A DNA stretch of 60,315 nt from assembly GCF_004118635.1 (NCBI RefSeq), contig NZ_SDGU01000110.1, forward strand, positions 1 through 60,315. The letters are read 5' to 3'. The translations under genes and the position numbers were made by a program. Shown piece after piece: positions 1-11,400 of the stretch. Numbering within the stretch: the stretch's first letter is position 1; every line of letters begins with the position of its first letter. The notes beneath the pieces are model-generated. The model had not been told where the DNA came from. It did not search any database and saw only the letters and a program-made list of their open reading frames with translations. This DNA is from Chlorobaculum sp. 24CR. Its GTDB lineage: Bacteria; Bacteroidota; Chlorobiia; Chlorobiales; Chlorobiaceae.

Positions 1-191
1 AGAAGCTATGGGGAGGTGAGTTTTGGTCAAAGGGTTTTTATGTGAATACGGTTGGTCGTCATGGTGATGAAAATACGATAACAAAGTATGTACAGACTCC
101 AAGGTCGAGAAATTGAGTATAAAAAGTTGCATTCACAGCAGCTCCAACTCTTCTAAATACCTCGAAGCTCTGCTTCGAGGATCCTTTATTT
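1..191 (+). mobile_element. right end of an IS200/IS605-family element (left part outside window)
   Basis: The segment holds the 3' end of a TnpA-type transposase (3-116), then a perfect 9-bp hairpin with a 3-base loop (160-180). Such a subterminal hairpin is typical of IS200/IS605 right ends. Bases 100-191 recur as an exact reverse complement at 60221-60312. Identity stops at 191, which puts the element's right end at or just before that base. The left end lies outside the window. Confidence 0.75.
3..116 (+). CDS. tnpA: IS200/IS605 family transposase TnpA, C-terminal fragment (5' end outside window)
   Basis: The 37 visible codons end at TGA 114-116. They encode the conserved tail of small Y1-type transposases: a WGGEFWSKGFYVNTVG block, then an ENTITKYV helix. 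The Tyr of that helix (codon at 87-89) aligns with the catalytic tyrosine that cuts single-stranded DNA ends in this family. The start is cut off by the window edge, so whether the enzyme is intact cannot be judged. The hairpin expected at an IS200/IS605 right end follows 44 bases downstream. Confidence 0.75.
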   Translation, partial: KLWGGEFWSKGFYVNTVGRHGDENTITKYVQTPRSRN

Positions 192-214
192 ACCATCGTT
201 GCTCTTTCGTAAGA

Positions 215-235
215 GGACGGCCACAAGAGCCGTCC
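215..235. repeat. small palindrome between the IS end and mazG
   Basis: A perfect 7-bp stem (GGACGGC / GCCGTCC) with a 7-base loop. It is not followed by a T-tract, so it looks more like a REP-type palindrome than a terminator. Nothing else in 192-443 could be assigned; the reading frames there have no recognisable product. Confidence 0.4.
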
Positions 236-443
236 CTACAGTTATGAACGACAGATTTTGCCGAAGAAAATCATGTTCATTGTCCGTGTGCGGTATCGAT
301 CCTGATACAGGAGGCTCGCGATGACAAATCACTGGCGTTTTTCTCTTGAGCACACCATGCGCTGATTCGTTACCCATTTCAATAGTAAGAATTCTGCACA
401 CGAAAGAGTAACTTTCGGCGCATCGCAACTATCCCCCGTCATC

Positions 444-1543
<1,100 letters not shown>

Positions 1544-1550
1544 CTATTTA

Positions 1551-2192
1551 TCAGAACAATAATTCCAGAAACCTCCCCGCATCCGCGAAATACTCGCCGG
1601 TCGGCCCGTGTCCTCCTGCGTACTCGCAAACCGCCGGTTCGAGACCAACCTCTTGCAAACGGAGAACATCCAGGTCGAGCTGCTTCTTGCGATAGAGCTG
1701 GTCGTTCTCGCCTCGCGCCAGATGCGCGGCGCGAAACCGGGCGAGGTCGCCAGGTTCGGGCGGGATGTCGCCGCCGAGGAGCATGACGGCGCTGACCGGG
1801 TGGCGTCCGAGCAGGGCGGCCCGGCAGGCCATGCCCGCTCCTTGCGAAAAGCCGTGCAGCACCAGGCGGCCACCGGACGGCACCTCCGCCGTCACGCGCC
1901 CGATGACCGCATCGACGTAGCGGACGTTTTCGGCGATGCGCCGTTCGCGGTCGCGGCGGGTCATCCAGCTCGCGCCGGGCTGACCTTTGGCGTTGATGAA
2001 GGGGTGCAGCGCTTCGATGGAGAGGCGAACCCACCGCTCGGAGCCGGGAATCTGCCGGAGCATCGCAAGCTCGTCTTCGGCACTCTGGCCGTAGCCGTGG
2101 AATCCGGCGAGCAGCGGAAACGGCCCGCCGCCATCCGGCAATTCGACGAGAGAGCGTCCGCTGACCGTTGTGTCGATATGGTATTCGTTCAT
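1551..2192 (-). CDS. alpha/beta-hydrolase, phospholipase/carboxylesterase-like
   Basis: A 213-residue alpha/beta hydrolase. The nucleophile elbow GFSQG is at residues 114-118 (Ser116), the oxyanion-side motif FHGYGQ near 31-36, and a late His in YAGGHGPTGEYF is the likely catalytic base. Length and motifs fit the small carboxylesterase/phospholipase (YpfH/EstB-like) group. The substrate is unknown. There is no signal peptide, so it is probably cytoplasmic. It lies beyond the treS terminator and reads in the same direction, so it likely has its own promoter. Confidence 0.8.
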   Translation of the reverse strand: MNEYHIDTTVSGRSLVELPDGGGPFPLLAGFHGYGQSAEDELAMLRQIPGSERWVRLSIEALHPFINAKGQPGASWMTRRDRERRIAENVRYVDAVIGRVTAEVPSGGRLVLHGFSQGAGMACRAALLGRHPVSAVMLLGGDIPPEPGDLARFRAAHLARGENDQLYRKKQLDLDVLRLQEVGLEPAVCEYAGGHGPTGEYFADAGRFLELLF

Positions 2193-2205
2193 GGAATCAC
2201 GGGGT

Positions 2206-2244
2206 AAAAAAAGCCGGTCTCGCGTTTGCGAGCGCGAGACCGGC
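2206..2244 (-). terminator. rho-independent terminator after treS
   Basis: On the minus strand a perfect 12-bp GC-rich stem (2213-2224 with 2233-2244, 8-base loop) is followed by seven T residues. It lies just past the stop of the treS-maltokinase gene at 2262, as expected for the end of the glgE-treS transcript. Confidence 0.85.
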
Positions 2245-2261
2245 GACGGCGTGCGGGTTCG

Positions 2262-5588
<3,327 letters not shown>

Positions 5589-5914
5589 TGGTGGTGAAAA
5601 AGGTGCGTTAGGTTATTTCAGAAAGGCAAGGTCCAAGTGTGGTCTAAATAAGTGATGAAAACTCCGACAAGACGGGAAATGCGGATGACTCGAAGACACC
5701 GGCTTTCCCATATTCAGGAGGGGTTTAGCCCGACGGACATTCATCCCTCTTATAATTCATGTTGCCCCGGCTTTCAAGCCGGGGAGAACGAGGTAACAAA
5801 AAATAAATCAAGGCATTAGCCCAATTTCTTTTTCTCGCCGAGGGCAAGCGCGGGGGCTTGCCCCTACGCAAGGCATCGACATCGATCCCGATTTCGATCT
5901 GGACTCCCCGACGT
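5589..5914. other. repeat-filled gap between glgE and treS
   Basis: These 326 bases hold no gene. From 5712 to 5863 they carry palindromic repeats: the composite unit listed separately, part of the GGGCTTTAGCCC-containing repeat (about 5800-5835, compare 33610-33650), and an 8-bp hairpin at 5842-5849/5856-5863. If glgE and treS are co-transcribed, these hairpins lie in the message between them and could modulate expression; that is inference. Confidence 0.5.
5712..5784 (+). repeat. composite palindromic repeat, copy 1
   Basis: The unit runs from ATTCAGGAGG, through a CCCGACGGACATT block, to the palindrome CCCCGGCTTTCAAGCCGGGG. The same order of blocks recurs in reverse orientation at 54907-54978. 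Ends and core are nearly identical between the copies while the roughly 20-base linker has diverged. Confidence 0.65.
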
Positions 5915-7927
5915 TCATGATGGCAGATTGAGCCTGAAAATGTGCGCCGGCATCTGGTGCGGATTCAGCTCGATGTAGTTCCACTCGCCGTTCCACTCGT
6001 AGGTGCGCCCCGACAGCAGGTCTTCGACCGTGAAGCGCTCGGTGTGCGGCAGCCCGAACTTTTCGAGCGGGAAGCGCAGCCAGCCGCCGCGCGTGTTCCG
6101 GTCGTCGAGCGTCACCACCGTGAGGATGACGTTCGAGCCGTCGGGCGAGCACTTGACGTAACCCATGAGCTGCTCCTGCTCCTGGCCCTGCGAAACGTCG
6201 ATCGTCACGAAGGTGATGTCGCTGGTCTGCTGGAGCGCCGGATTCTCCTTCCGGATGCGGTTGACCGTGGTGATTTCGGCGCGAATGTTGCCGGGGCGGT
6301 CGAGATCCCACTGCCTGATTTCGTACTTCTCCGAATCGATGTACTCCTCCTTGCCGGGAAATGGCGTATTTTCGCACAGCTCGTAGGCCGGGCCGTACAT
6401 GCCGTAGTTCGACGAGAGCGTGGCGGCCAGCACCATGCGGATGATGAAGCGCGGTCGGCTGCCGCCCTGCAACTCCTCGTGCAGAATATCGGGCGTGTTG
6501 GGCCAGAAGTTCGGGCGCATGTACTCCCGCAGCTCGGTCTGGGTCAGCTCGGTCAGGTACTCCTGAAGCTCGCGCTTCGTATTACGCCAGGTGAAGTAGG
6601 TATAAGAATGGGTGTAGCCCCCCTTGGCCAGCCGCGCCATCAGCTTGGGGCGGGTGAACGCCTCGGCCAGGAACATTGTGTCGGGATGTTTTTCACGGAT
6701 CGAGCCGAGCACCCACTCCCAAAAGGCGAAGCCCTTGGTGTGCGGATTATCGACTCGAAAAATCTTCACGCCTTTATCGATCCAGAAGAAAAACACGTCG
6801 CGGAGCGCGATCCAGAGATTCTGCCAGTCCGCCGACTCGAAGTCGATGGGCAGAATGTCCTCGTAGCGCTTGGGCGGATTCTCGGCGAACTGCACCGTGC
6901 CGTCCGGACGCCAGCGGAACCACTGCGGATGCTCCCGAACCCACGGATGGTCGGGCGAGCACTGGAAGGCGATGTCGAGCGCTACCGAAATGCCCTGCGC
7001 ATCGGCCTCCCGCACGAACGCCTCGAACTCCTCCATCGTGCCGAGTTCGGGATGCACCGAAGTGTGACCACCGTCAGCGCTGCCAATCGCCCAGCAGCTT
7101 CCCGGATCATCCGGCCCGGCCACCAGAGCGTTGTTTTTGCCCTTGCGCTTGGTGATGCCAATGGGGTGGATCGGCGGCAGGTAGAGCACGTCGAAGCCCA
7201 TCAGAGCGATGCGCGGCAGAAGCTTCATGCAGTCGCGAAAGGTGCCGTGCTTGCCCGGCTCCTCCGACCACGAGCGGGGAAAGAGTTCGTACCAAGTGCT
7301 GAACCCGGCCTTTTTCTGGTCGATCTGGAGCAGCAGGATTTTGTCGTACAGCGTCGCCATCGCTTTTTCGGGGGCGCGCCGCATGGCTGCCGCAAGCCCT
7401 TCGCCGAGCGCTGCTTCGAGAGCCGCCTCGCTCGCGCCGACCGTGAGCAGGCCGACGTAGTGATGCAGCGTCCCGGCATCCTCGTCCGCCGCGCGAGCCG
7501 CGCCAAGCTCGACGAGCGTCGCGCCGATGCGCAGGTCGAGCGACACATCCTGGCCCGCGTCGAGCTTTTTGCGCAACCCCTTGCGCCAGGTCTCGAAATG
7601 ATCGATCCACGCCCGGACGGTATATTCATACACTCCCGGCGCGCCGACCTCGAACGCCGCCGACCAGCGGTCGTTGCCGAGGTGCGTCATCGGCGAGGCG
7701 CTCCACTCCGCGTCGCCCTTCCTGCGCCAGAGCAGTTCGGCAACGATGGTATCGGCGCCATCGGTGAAAATATCGGCCTCGACCGTCATCCGGTCGCCCT
7801 CGGCTCTCTTGACGGGAAAGCGGCCACCGTCGATTTCAGGAAAAACCCGGTCGATCACGACGCGCCGACGGCCATCGAAGGGGCGATCTGGACGAATCGG
7901 GGCTGGCAGGACAAACTCTGACTTCAT
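5915..7927 (-). CDS. glgE: alpha-1,4-glucan:maltose-1-phosphate maltosyltransferase GlgE
   Basis: GlgE transfers maltosyl units from maltose-1-phosphate onto a growing alpha-1,4-glucan and releases phosphate. The 670 residues match the family length. An N-terminal beta/helical region precedes a GH13 barrel. The family signature FRVDNPHTK contains the nucleophile Asp393, and LAEAFTRP contains the acid/base Glu422; each is one position away from the characterised Streptomyces enzyme. The downstream gene (treS-maltokinase) makes its substrate, so the pair forms the core of the GlgE pathway. Green sulfur bacteria store glycogen and this is one route to it. Confidence 0.95.
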   Translation of the reverse strand: MKSEFVLPAPIRPDRPFDGRRRVVIDRVFPEIDGGRFPVKRAEGDRMTVEADIFTDGADTIVAELLWRRKGDAEWSASPMTHLGNDRWSAAFEVGAPGVYEYTVRAWIDHFETWRKGLRKKLDAGQDVSLDLRIGATLVELGAARAADEDAGTLHHYVGLLTVGASEAALEAALGEGLAAAMRRAPEKAMATLYDKILLLQIDQKKAGFSTWYELFPRSWSEEPGKHGTFRDCMKLLPRIALMGFDVLYLPPIHPIGITKRKGKNNALVAGPDDPGSCWAIGSADGGHTSVHPELGTMEEFEAFVREADAQGISVALDIAFQCSPDHPWVREHPQWFRWRPDGTVQFAENPPKRYEDILPIDFESADWQNLWIALRDVFFFWIDKGVKIFRVDNPHTKGFAFWEWVLGSIREKHPDTMFLAEAFTRPKLMARLAKGGYTHSYTYFTWRNTKRELQEYLTELTQTELREYMRPNFWPNTPDILHEELQGGSRPRFIIRMVLAATLSSNYGMYGPAYELCENTPFPGKEEYIDSEKYEIRQWDLDRPGNIRAEITTVNRIRKENPALQQTSDITFVTIDVSQGQEQEQLMGYVKCSPDGSNVILTVVTLDDRNTRGGWLRFPLEKFGLPHTERFTVEDLLSGRTYEWNGEWNYIELNPHQMPAHIFRLNLPS

Positions 7928-8190
7928 AAGCTGTAGTGATGAGAACTTCAGAGTGCGCCGTAATTCGGGACGCGCTCTTCATTAGCAGAACTGGAACGGC
8001 AAGGCTTCACGCAAAAAGCGGAAAAGCCGGTCGCATGAACCTGCAAAATATGAAATGTCGAATTCTTTCCACCGCCGCGATGGAGCTTAATTTGCCTCAA
8101 CGTAAACTTCGGAACCCGCTCGGTTTGTTTTGATTGAAAAAAATGATTCTATTGAGCATCGTTTTACCATAAAAATTTACCCATACTGAT

Positions 8191-9286
8191 ATGTTTGACG
8201 CCGAAAAAGATCGCCTGCACCAGATCGAGCACCGCCTGAACCAGTTACGGGGGTATCTTTAACATTGATGAACGAAAGGAAAAAATAAGCGACCTGGAGA
8301 AGATTTCGGCGGCGCCCGACTTCTGGAACGACCAGAAAACGGCCAACGCCCTGATTCAGGAGCTGAAAGAGCACAAGTCGTGGATCGATGAGTTCGACGA
8401 GTTCAGCGCCGTCGCCCGCAATGCGAAGGAGGAGATCGAGATCGCTATCGAACTTGGCGACGAATCGCTCGTTTCCGACCTCGACGCCACGCTTGACCGC
8501 ATCGAGGAGGAGCTTGGCAAGATGGAGTTTCGCAAAATGCTCTCCGGCAAGGACGACGCAGGCAACGCCATGATTATCATCCACGCGGGCGCGGGCGGCA
8601 CCGAGGCGCAGGACTGGGCCGAGATGCTCTACCGCATGTACATGCGGTGGGCCGAACGCAAGGGGTTCAAGGTCTTTACCGACGACTACCAGGAGGGCGA
8701 AGGCGCGGGCATCAAAACCGCAACGCTCGAAATTATCGGCCCTTACGCTTACGGCTACCTCAAGGCCGAAAACGGCGTTCACCGGCTCGTCAGGGTCTCG
8801 CCCTACGACTCGAACGCCCGCCGCCACACCTCCTTTGCCAGCGTCTTCACCTATCCTGAAGCGCCGCCGGATGTCGAGATCGAAGTGCGCAAGGAGGACC
8901 TCGAACTCTCCACCTTCCGCAGCGGCGGCAAGGGCGGGCAGAACGTCAACAAGGTCGAAACCGCCGTGCGCATCAAGCACATCCCGTCGGGCATCGTGGT
9001 TGGCTGCCAGGAGGAGCGCTCGCAGTTCCAGAACCGGGAACGCGCCATGAAGATGCTCATGGCCCAGCTCTACCAGCGCAAGCGCGAAGAGGAGGAGGCG
9101 CAGAAGCGCGAGATCGAGGGCAAGAAGAAGAAGATCGAATGGGGAAGCCAGATTCGCAGTTACGTGCTCGACGACCGGCGCATCAAGGATCACCGCACCA
9201 ACTACGAACGCTTTGACGTAGAAAACGTGCTCGACGGCGACCTCGACGAATACATCAAACGCTACCTCTCCGAATTCGGCGACTGA
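8191..9286 (+). CDS. prfB: peptide chain release factor 2, with programmed +1 frameshift
   Basis: RF2 releases peptides at UGA and UAA codons. The first 23 codons (8191-8259) end at an in-frame TAA (8260-8262). After a +1 slip at CTT the second frame (8261-9286) continues without interruption, giving 364 residues, the usual RF2 length. The GGQ loop is present as [10 protein letters not shown]. The stop-recognition tripeptide, usually SPF, reads SPY ([15 protein letters not shown]). The recoding site keeps the bacterial prfB layout, but with TAA instead of the usual TGA. The downstream metallophosphoesterase starts 12 bases later and may be co-transcribed. Confidence 0.95.
8248..8263 (+). promoter_or_regulatory. 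prfB +1 ribosomal frameshift signal
   Basis: The site reads CGG GGG TAT CTT TAA C. A purine-rich Shine-Dalgarno-like GGGGG sits at the same spacing from the slippery CTT T as in Escherichia coli (AGG GGG TAT CTT TGA C). It differs by C for A at the start of the SD-like run and by TAA for TGA as the zero-frame stop. Slippage of tRNA-Leu from CUU to UUU would give full-length RF2. Confidence 0.9.
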
Positions 9287-9297
9287 TCGGAAAGAGC

Positions 9298-10041
9298 ATG
9301 AGCGAGACCACGCACAAAACGCTCCGCTTCGGCATCGTCACCGACATTCACTACAACCCCGAAAGCGAGACCGGCAACGAGACGCAAGCCGGTCTCGAAC
9401 GGTGCATCGAGAAGTGGACACGCGAGGGTGCGGAGTTCGTCATCCAGCTCGGCGACCTCATCAGCCGCGAAGGCCCCGAAGCCGAGGCCGACCTCATCGC
9501 CGTACGCGACATGCTCGCCCGCTTCGGCGGCAAGGTCTATCACGTCGCAGGCAACCACTGCCTCGCTGTGCCGCCGGAGCGATACAAAGCAATCATGGGC
9601 CTCGACAGCCTCTACTACACCTTCGCCCAGCGCGGCACTCGCTTCATCGTGCTCGACGGCATGGACGTTTCAGCCATCAACGAACCCCAAAACGAAGCCG
9701 ACCGCCACCTGCTCGAATACTACCGCGACACCGTCAAAGCCCCCTTCTACTGCGGAGCCATCGGCGCTCACCAACTCGAATGGCTCGTGACGGAACTCGA
9801 CCTCGCCCTGAAAAACGAAGAACCGGTCATCATCCTCAGCCACCTTCCGTTACTCGAAGAAACCACCGACGAAAAACACGGCTTGCTGTGGAACCACGAA
9901 GAGGTCGTCGCGATCTTGTCGCGCTATCCGAATGTACGCGCAGTTTTGAGTGGGCACTATCATTCGGCGACGCAGGCGATGCGGGGTGGGATTGAGTTTG
10001 TGGTGCTGGCGGCGTTTGGGGGGGGAGGAAGCGGGAGATGA
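9298..10041 (+). CDS. calcineurin-like metallophosphoesterase, 3' end frameshifted
   Basis: A two-metal phosphoesterase with the motifs in order: TDIHYN (about residue 16), GDLIS (about 53), GNHC (about 84), and GHYHSAT near the C-terminus. The family includes phosphodiesterases and ADP-ribose/CDP-alcohol pyrophosphatases; the substrate is not predictable. GGAAAG lies just upstream of ATG 9298, 11 bases after prfB. The frame ends early in a glycine/serine run made by a G8 tract (10018-10025). With seven Gs the frame would continue to TAG 10121-10123 with a plausible strand-rich tail, for 274 residues. The tract may be a sequencing error or a slippery phase-variable site. Confidence 0.8.
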   Translation: MSETTHKTLRFGIVTDIHYNPESETGNETQAGLERCIEKWTREGAEFVIQLGDLISREGPEAEADLIAVRDMLARFGGKVYHVAGNHCLAVPPERYKAIMGLDSLYYTFAQRGTRFIVLDGMDVSAINEPQNEADRHLLEYYRDTVKAPFYCGAIGAHQLEWLVTELDLALKNEEPVIILSHLPLLEETTDEKHGLLWNHEEVVAILSRYPNVRAVLSGHYHSATQAMRGGIEFVVLAAFGGGGSGR

Positions 10042-10101
10042 AAGGTGTTTTGTAGCGGAGTTCTCGGAAAAAAGGCTCATAATCCGATGGCCAGGATACG
10101 C

Positions 10102-10127
10102 CGAGCTATTCGATACTGAATAGCTCG
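10102..10127. repeat. hairpin at the end of the metallophosphoesterase gene
   Basis: A perfect 10-bp stem (CGAGCTATTC / GAATAGCTCG) with loop GATACT. It covers the stop codon of the repaired metallophosphoesterase frame. There is no T-tract, so a terminator role is uncertain. Confidence 0.4.
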
Positions 10128-10178
10128 ATTCATGATTAATGCACCCAGCCTGAAAATTCTGAACTATATATAGCCCAA

Positions 10179-10367
10179 TCAAATCAGGATTGCGTTGACA
10201 GGTTGCACATATTCACGGTGAACGTTTCGGCAGCCTCCAGCTTGACGTCTAACCCTCGCTTTGAATGCTGTTTCACACGCATCAGTATATGGGTCGCAGC
10301 GGGTGTAATATTTATTATTATCCTCACCATTGGCAACTAACCAACATGCGGCATGTCCGTTTGGCAT
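10179..10367 (-). CDS. small four-cysteine protein of unknown function
   Basis: A 62-residue protein that I do not recognise. AGGAGAG lies 6 bases upstream of ATG 10367, which supports translation. Cysteines are at residues 8, 24, 31 and 46; there is no signal peptide or membrane segment. The N-terminal half is polar and acidic (NGEDNN, CDPYTDAC), the middle is basic (KARVRRQ). It lies below a strong terminator that follows the cytolysin-domain-like gene, so it may have its own promoter or depend on read-through. It reads in the same direction as the other small genes of this AT-rich block. Confidence 0.5.
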   Translation of the reverse strand: MPNGHAACWLVANGEDNNKYYTRCDPYTDACETAFKARVRRQAGGCRNVHREYVQPVNAILI

Positions 10368-10394
10368 ATCTCTCTCCTGTTTTATTTTTTTTAA

Positions 10395-10444
10395 TTTTTT
10401 CTGAGCGCCTAATCAATGACCTTGATTGGACGCTCAGAAAAAAG
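10395..10444. terminator. bidirectional terminator between two small genes
   Basis: An inverted repeat with 22-base arms (two mismatches) begins with a T-run and ends with an A-run, so each strand shows a stem followed by Ts. It starts four bases past the stop of the gene at 10448-10756 and would end that transcript. Confidence 0.8.
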
Positions 10445-10447
10445 AAA

Positions 10448-10756
10448 TCAACTTCCAGGACAAGCAACTTCTTTCACCTTTGCAGATAAGGTTGTCCCGT
10501 AGACTTCATAACATTTGACAACAGGTTGATCAAAATTAAATACACCGACCGTTGACCAAGAAGCTATAAAATATTCCTCCTGAATCTTCACGAATATATT
10601 TGTAGCATCCGGTGGAATATAAAGCGCTTTTGACAGCCCTGCCGTAATATTCCCAGAATTCACAGTAAGCTCTTTTTCCTGCTGCATATACTGAACAGAA
10701 AAATGAGCCACAAACCAACCGGTGTTTTTCACCAATATTGATCCAGCTTTTGCCAT
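10448..10756 (-). CDS. stand-alone protein resembling domain 4 of cholesterol-dependent (thiol-activated) cytolysins
   Basis: The 102 residues read like the C-terminal beta-sandwich of thiol-activated cytolysins. NTGWFVAHFSVQY matches the family's SGAYVAQFEV strand, SKALYIPPDATNIFVKI matches STVIPLEANARNIRIK, and FDQPVVKCYEVYGTTL matches YDVPLTNN...WGTTL. The Trp-rich undecapeptide loop is replaced by EEYFIASWSTV, so cholesterol insertion is not expected. The pore-forming domains and a signal peptide are absent. GGAGG sits 8 bases before ATG 10756. Cysteines are at 82 and 99. The role could be lectin-like or structural binding; it is unknown. The homology is from memory of the family, not from a search. 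Confidence 0.6.
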   Translation of the reverse strand: MAKAGSILVKNTGWFVAHFSVQYMQQEKELTVNSGNITAGLSKALYIPPDATNIFVKIQEEYFIASWSTVGVFNFDQPVVKCYEVYGTTLSAKVKEVACPGS

Positions 10757-10980
10757 CTCAACCTCCTTCTTTTTATTTTGAGCTGAAATTATATTTTATT
10801 CCTTCCTGATAAGACAGCCCTTATCTTATCAATACCAACCTCCTTACTTGATATACATTGGCATGAAAGAGTGGATAAGAAAAAACAATTTATCACAAAC
10901 CTTTCACGCAAGGTCTTTATGCGTATCTGACTTTCAATACCAGATACAGCAGCAAGGATTATCGCAGAAAAAAAACTCAC

Positions 10981-11003
10981 AAAAAATCTTGATTAACAAG
11001 ATT
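10981..11003 (-). terminator. weak terminator at the end of the six-cysteine gene
   Basis: On the minus strand a 7-bp stem (AATCTTG / CAAGATT, 5-base loop) is followed by a short T-run. It overlaps the stop of the 111-residue gene by two bases. Confidence 0.45.
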
Positions 11004-11337
11004 AGCAACTACCAAATACAACCCCGTTCCACACTGCATTATCGTTAAGATAAATAGTGACCTTGACGCCTGTCGGAATCAGCGCGCCGCATGTCTGAAT
11101 ACATGCTTTTAATCCGGCATCTAAAGGAATAGACATCGGTGCTGTAATACAGGCATCACCATAAATCGGGACTGTAAAACAGATTTTGTTCGTGGCCGAA
11201 TCATAGCGCGCGCCAACGCACGCTGACAAATTAAGCGCATGCAGTCTTGGCATTTGGGCATGGGCGCTTTGAAGTGTCTTTGGATTTGAGGCTGTGTGTT
11301 CAAATCCGCTAACTGAAAAGTTTGGTACTTCAGCCAT
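11002..11337 (-). CDS. six-cysteine small protein of unknown function
   Basis: A 111-residue protein that I do not recognise. AGGAGG lies 6 bases before ATG 11337, a strong ribosome site. Cysteines are at 40, 53, 63, 79, 83 and the last residue, 111. The C-terminal half looks like a compact beta domain (ICFTVPIYGDACI, then GVKVTIYLNDNAVWNGVVFG). There is no signal peptide or transmembrane segment, although the even number of cysteines would suit disulfides. It lies 63 bases downstream of the atypical response regulator and upstream of the cytolysin-domain-like gene, all on the same strand. Confidence 0.65.
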   Translation of the reverse strand: MAEVPNFSVSGFEHTASNPKTLQSAHAQMPRLHALNLSACVGARYDSATNKICFTVPIYGDACITAPMSIPLDAGLKACIQTCGALIPTGVKVTIYLNDNAVWNGVVFGSC

Positions 11338-11400
11338 AATAACCTCCTATGTTTTGTTTTTTTATGATCGCATTATTTACCCGGATGACTGCGATCAATG

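Noticed and set aside
5700-5870. Possible CRISPR-like repeat cluster
   Set aside because: There are different palindromes side by side, not a regular direct repeat with spacers.
5942-7921. 659-codon plus-strand frame opposite glgE
   Set aside because: It is the mirror of the GlgE reading frame and shows no family motif; the composition is Arg/Ala/Val-rich, as antisense frames are.
10789-11048. Short frames between the two small genes at 10.8-11.0 kb
   Set aside because: No ribosome site and no conserved features; part overlaps the terminator-like hairpin.
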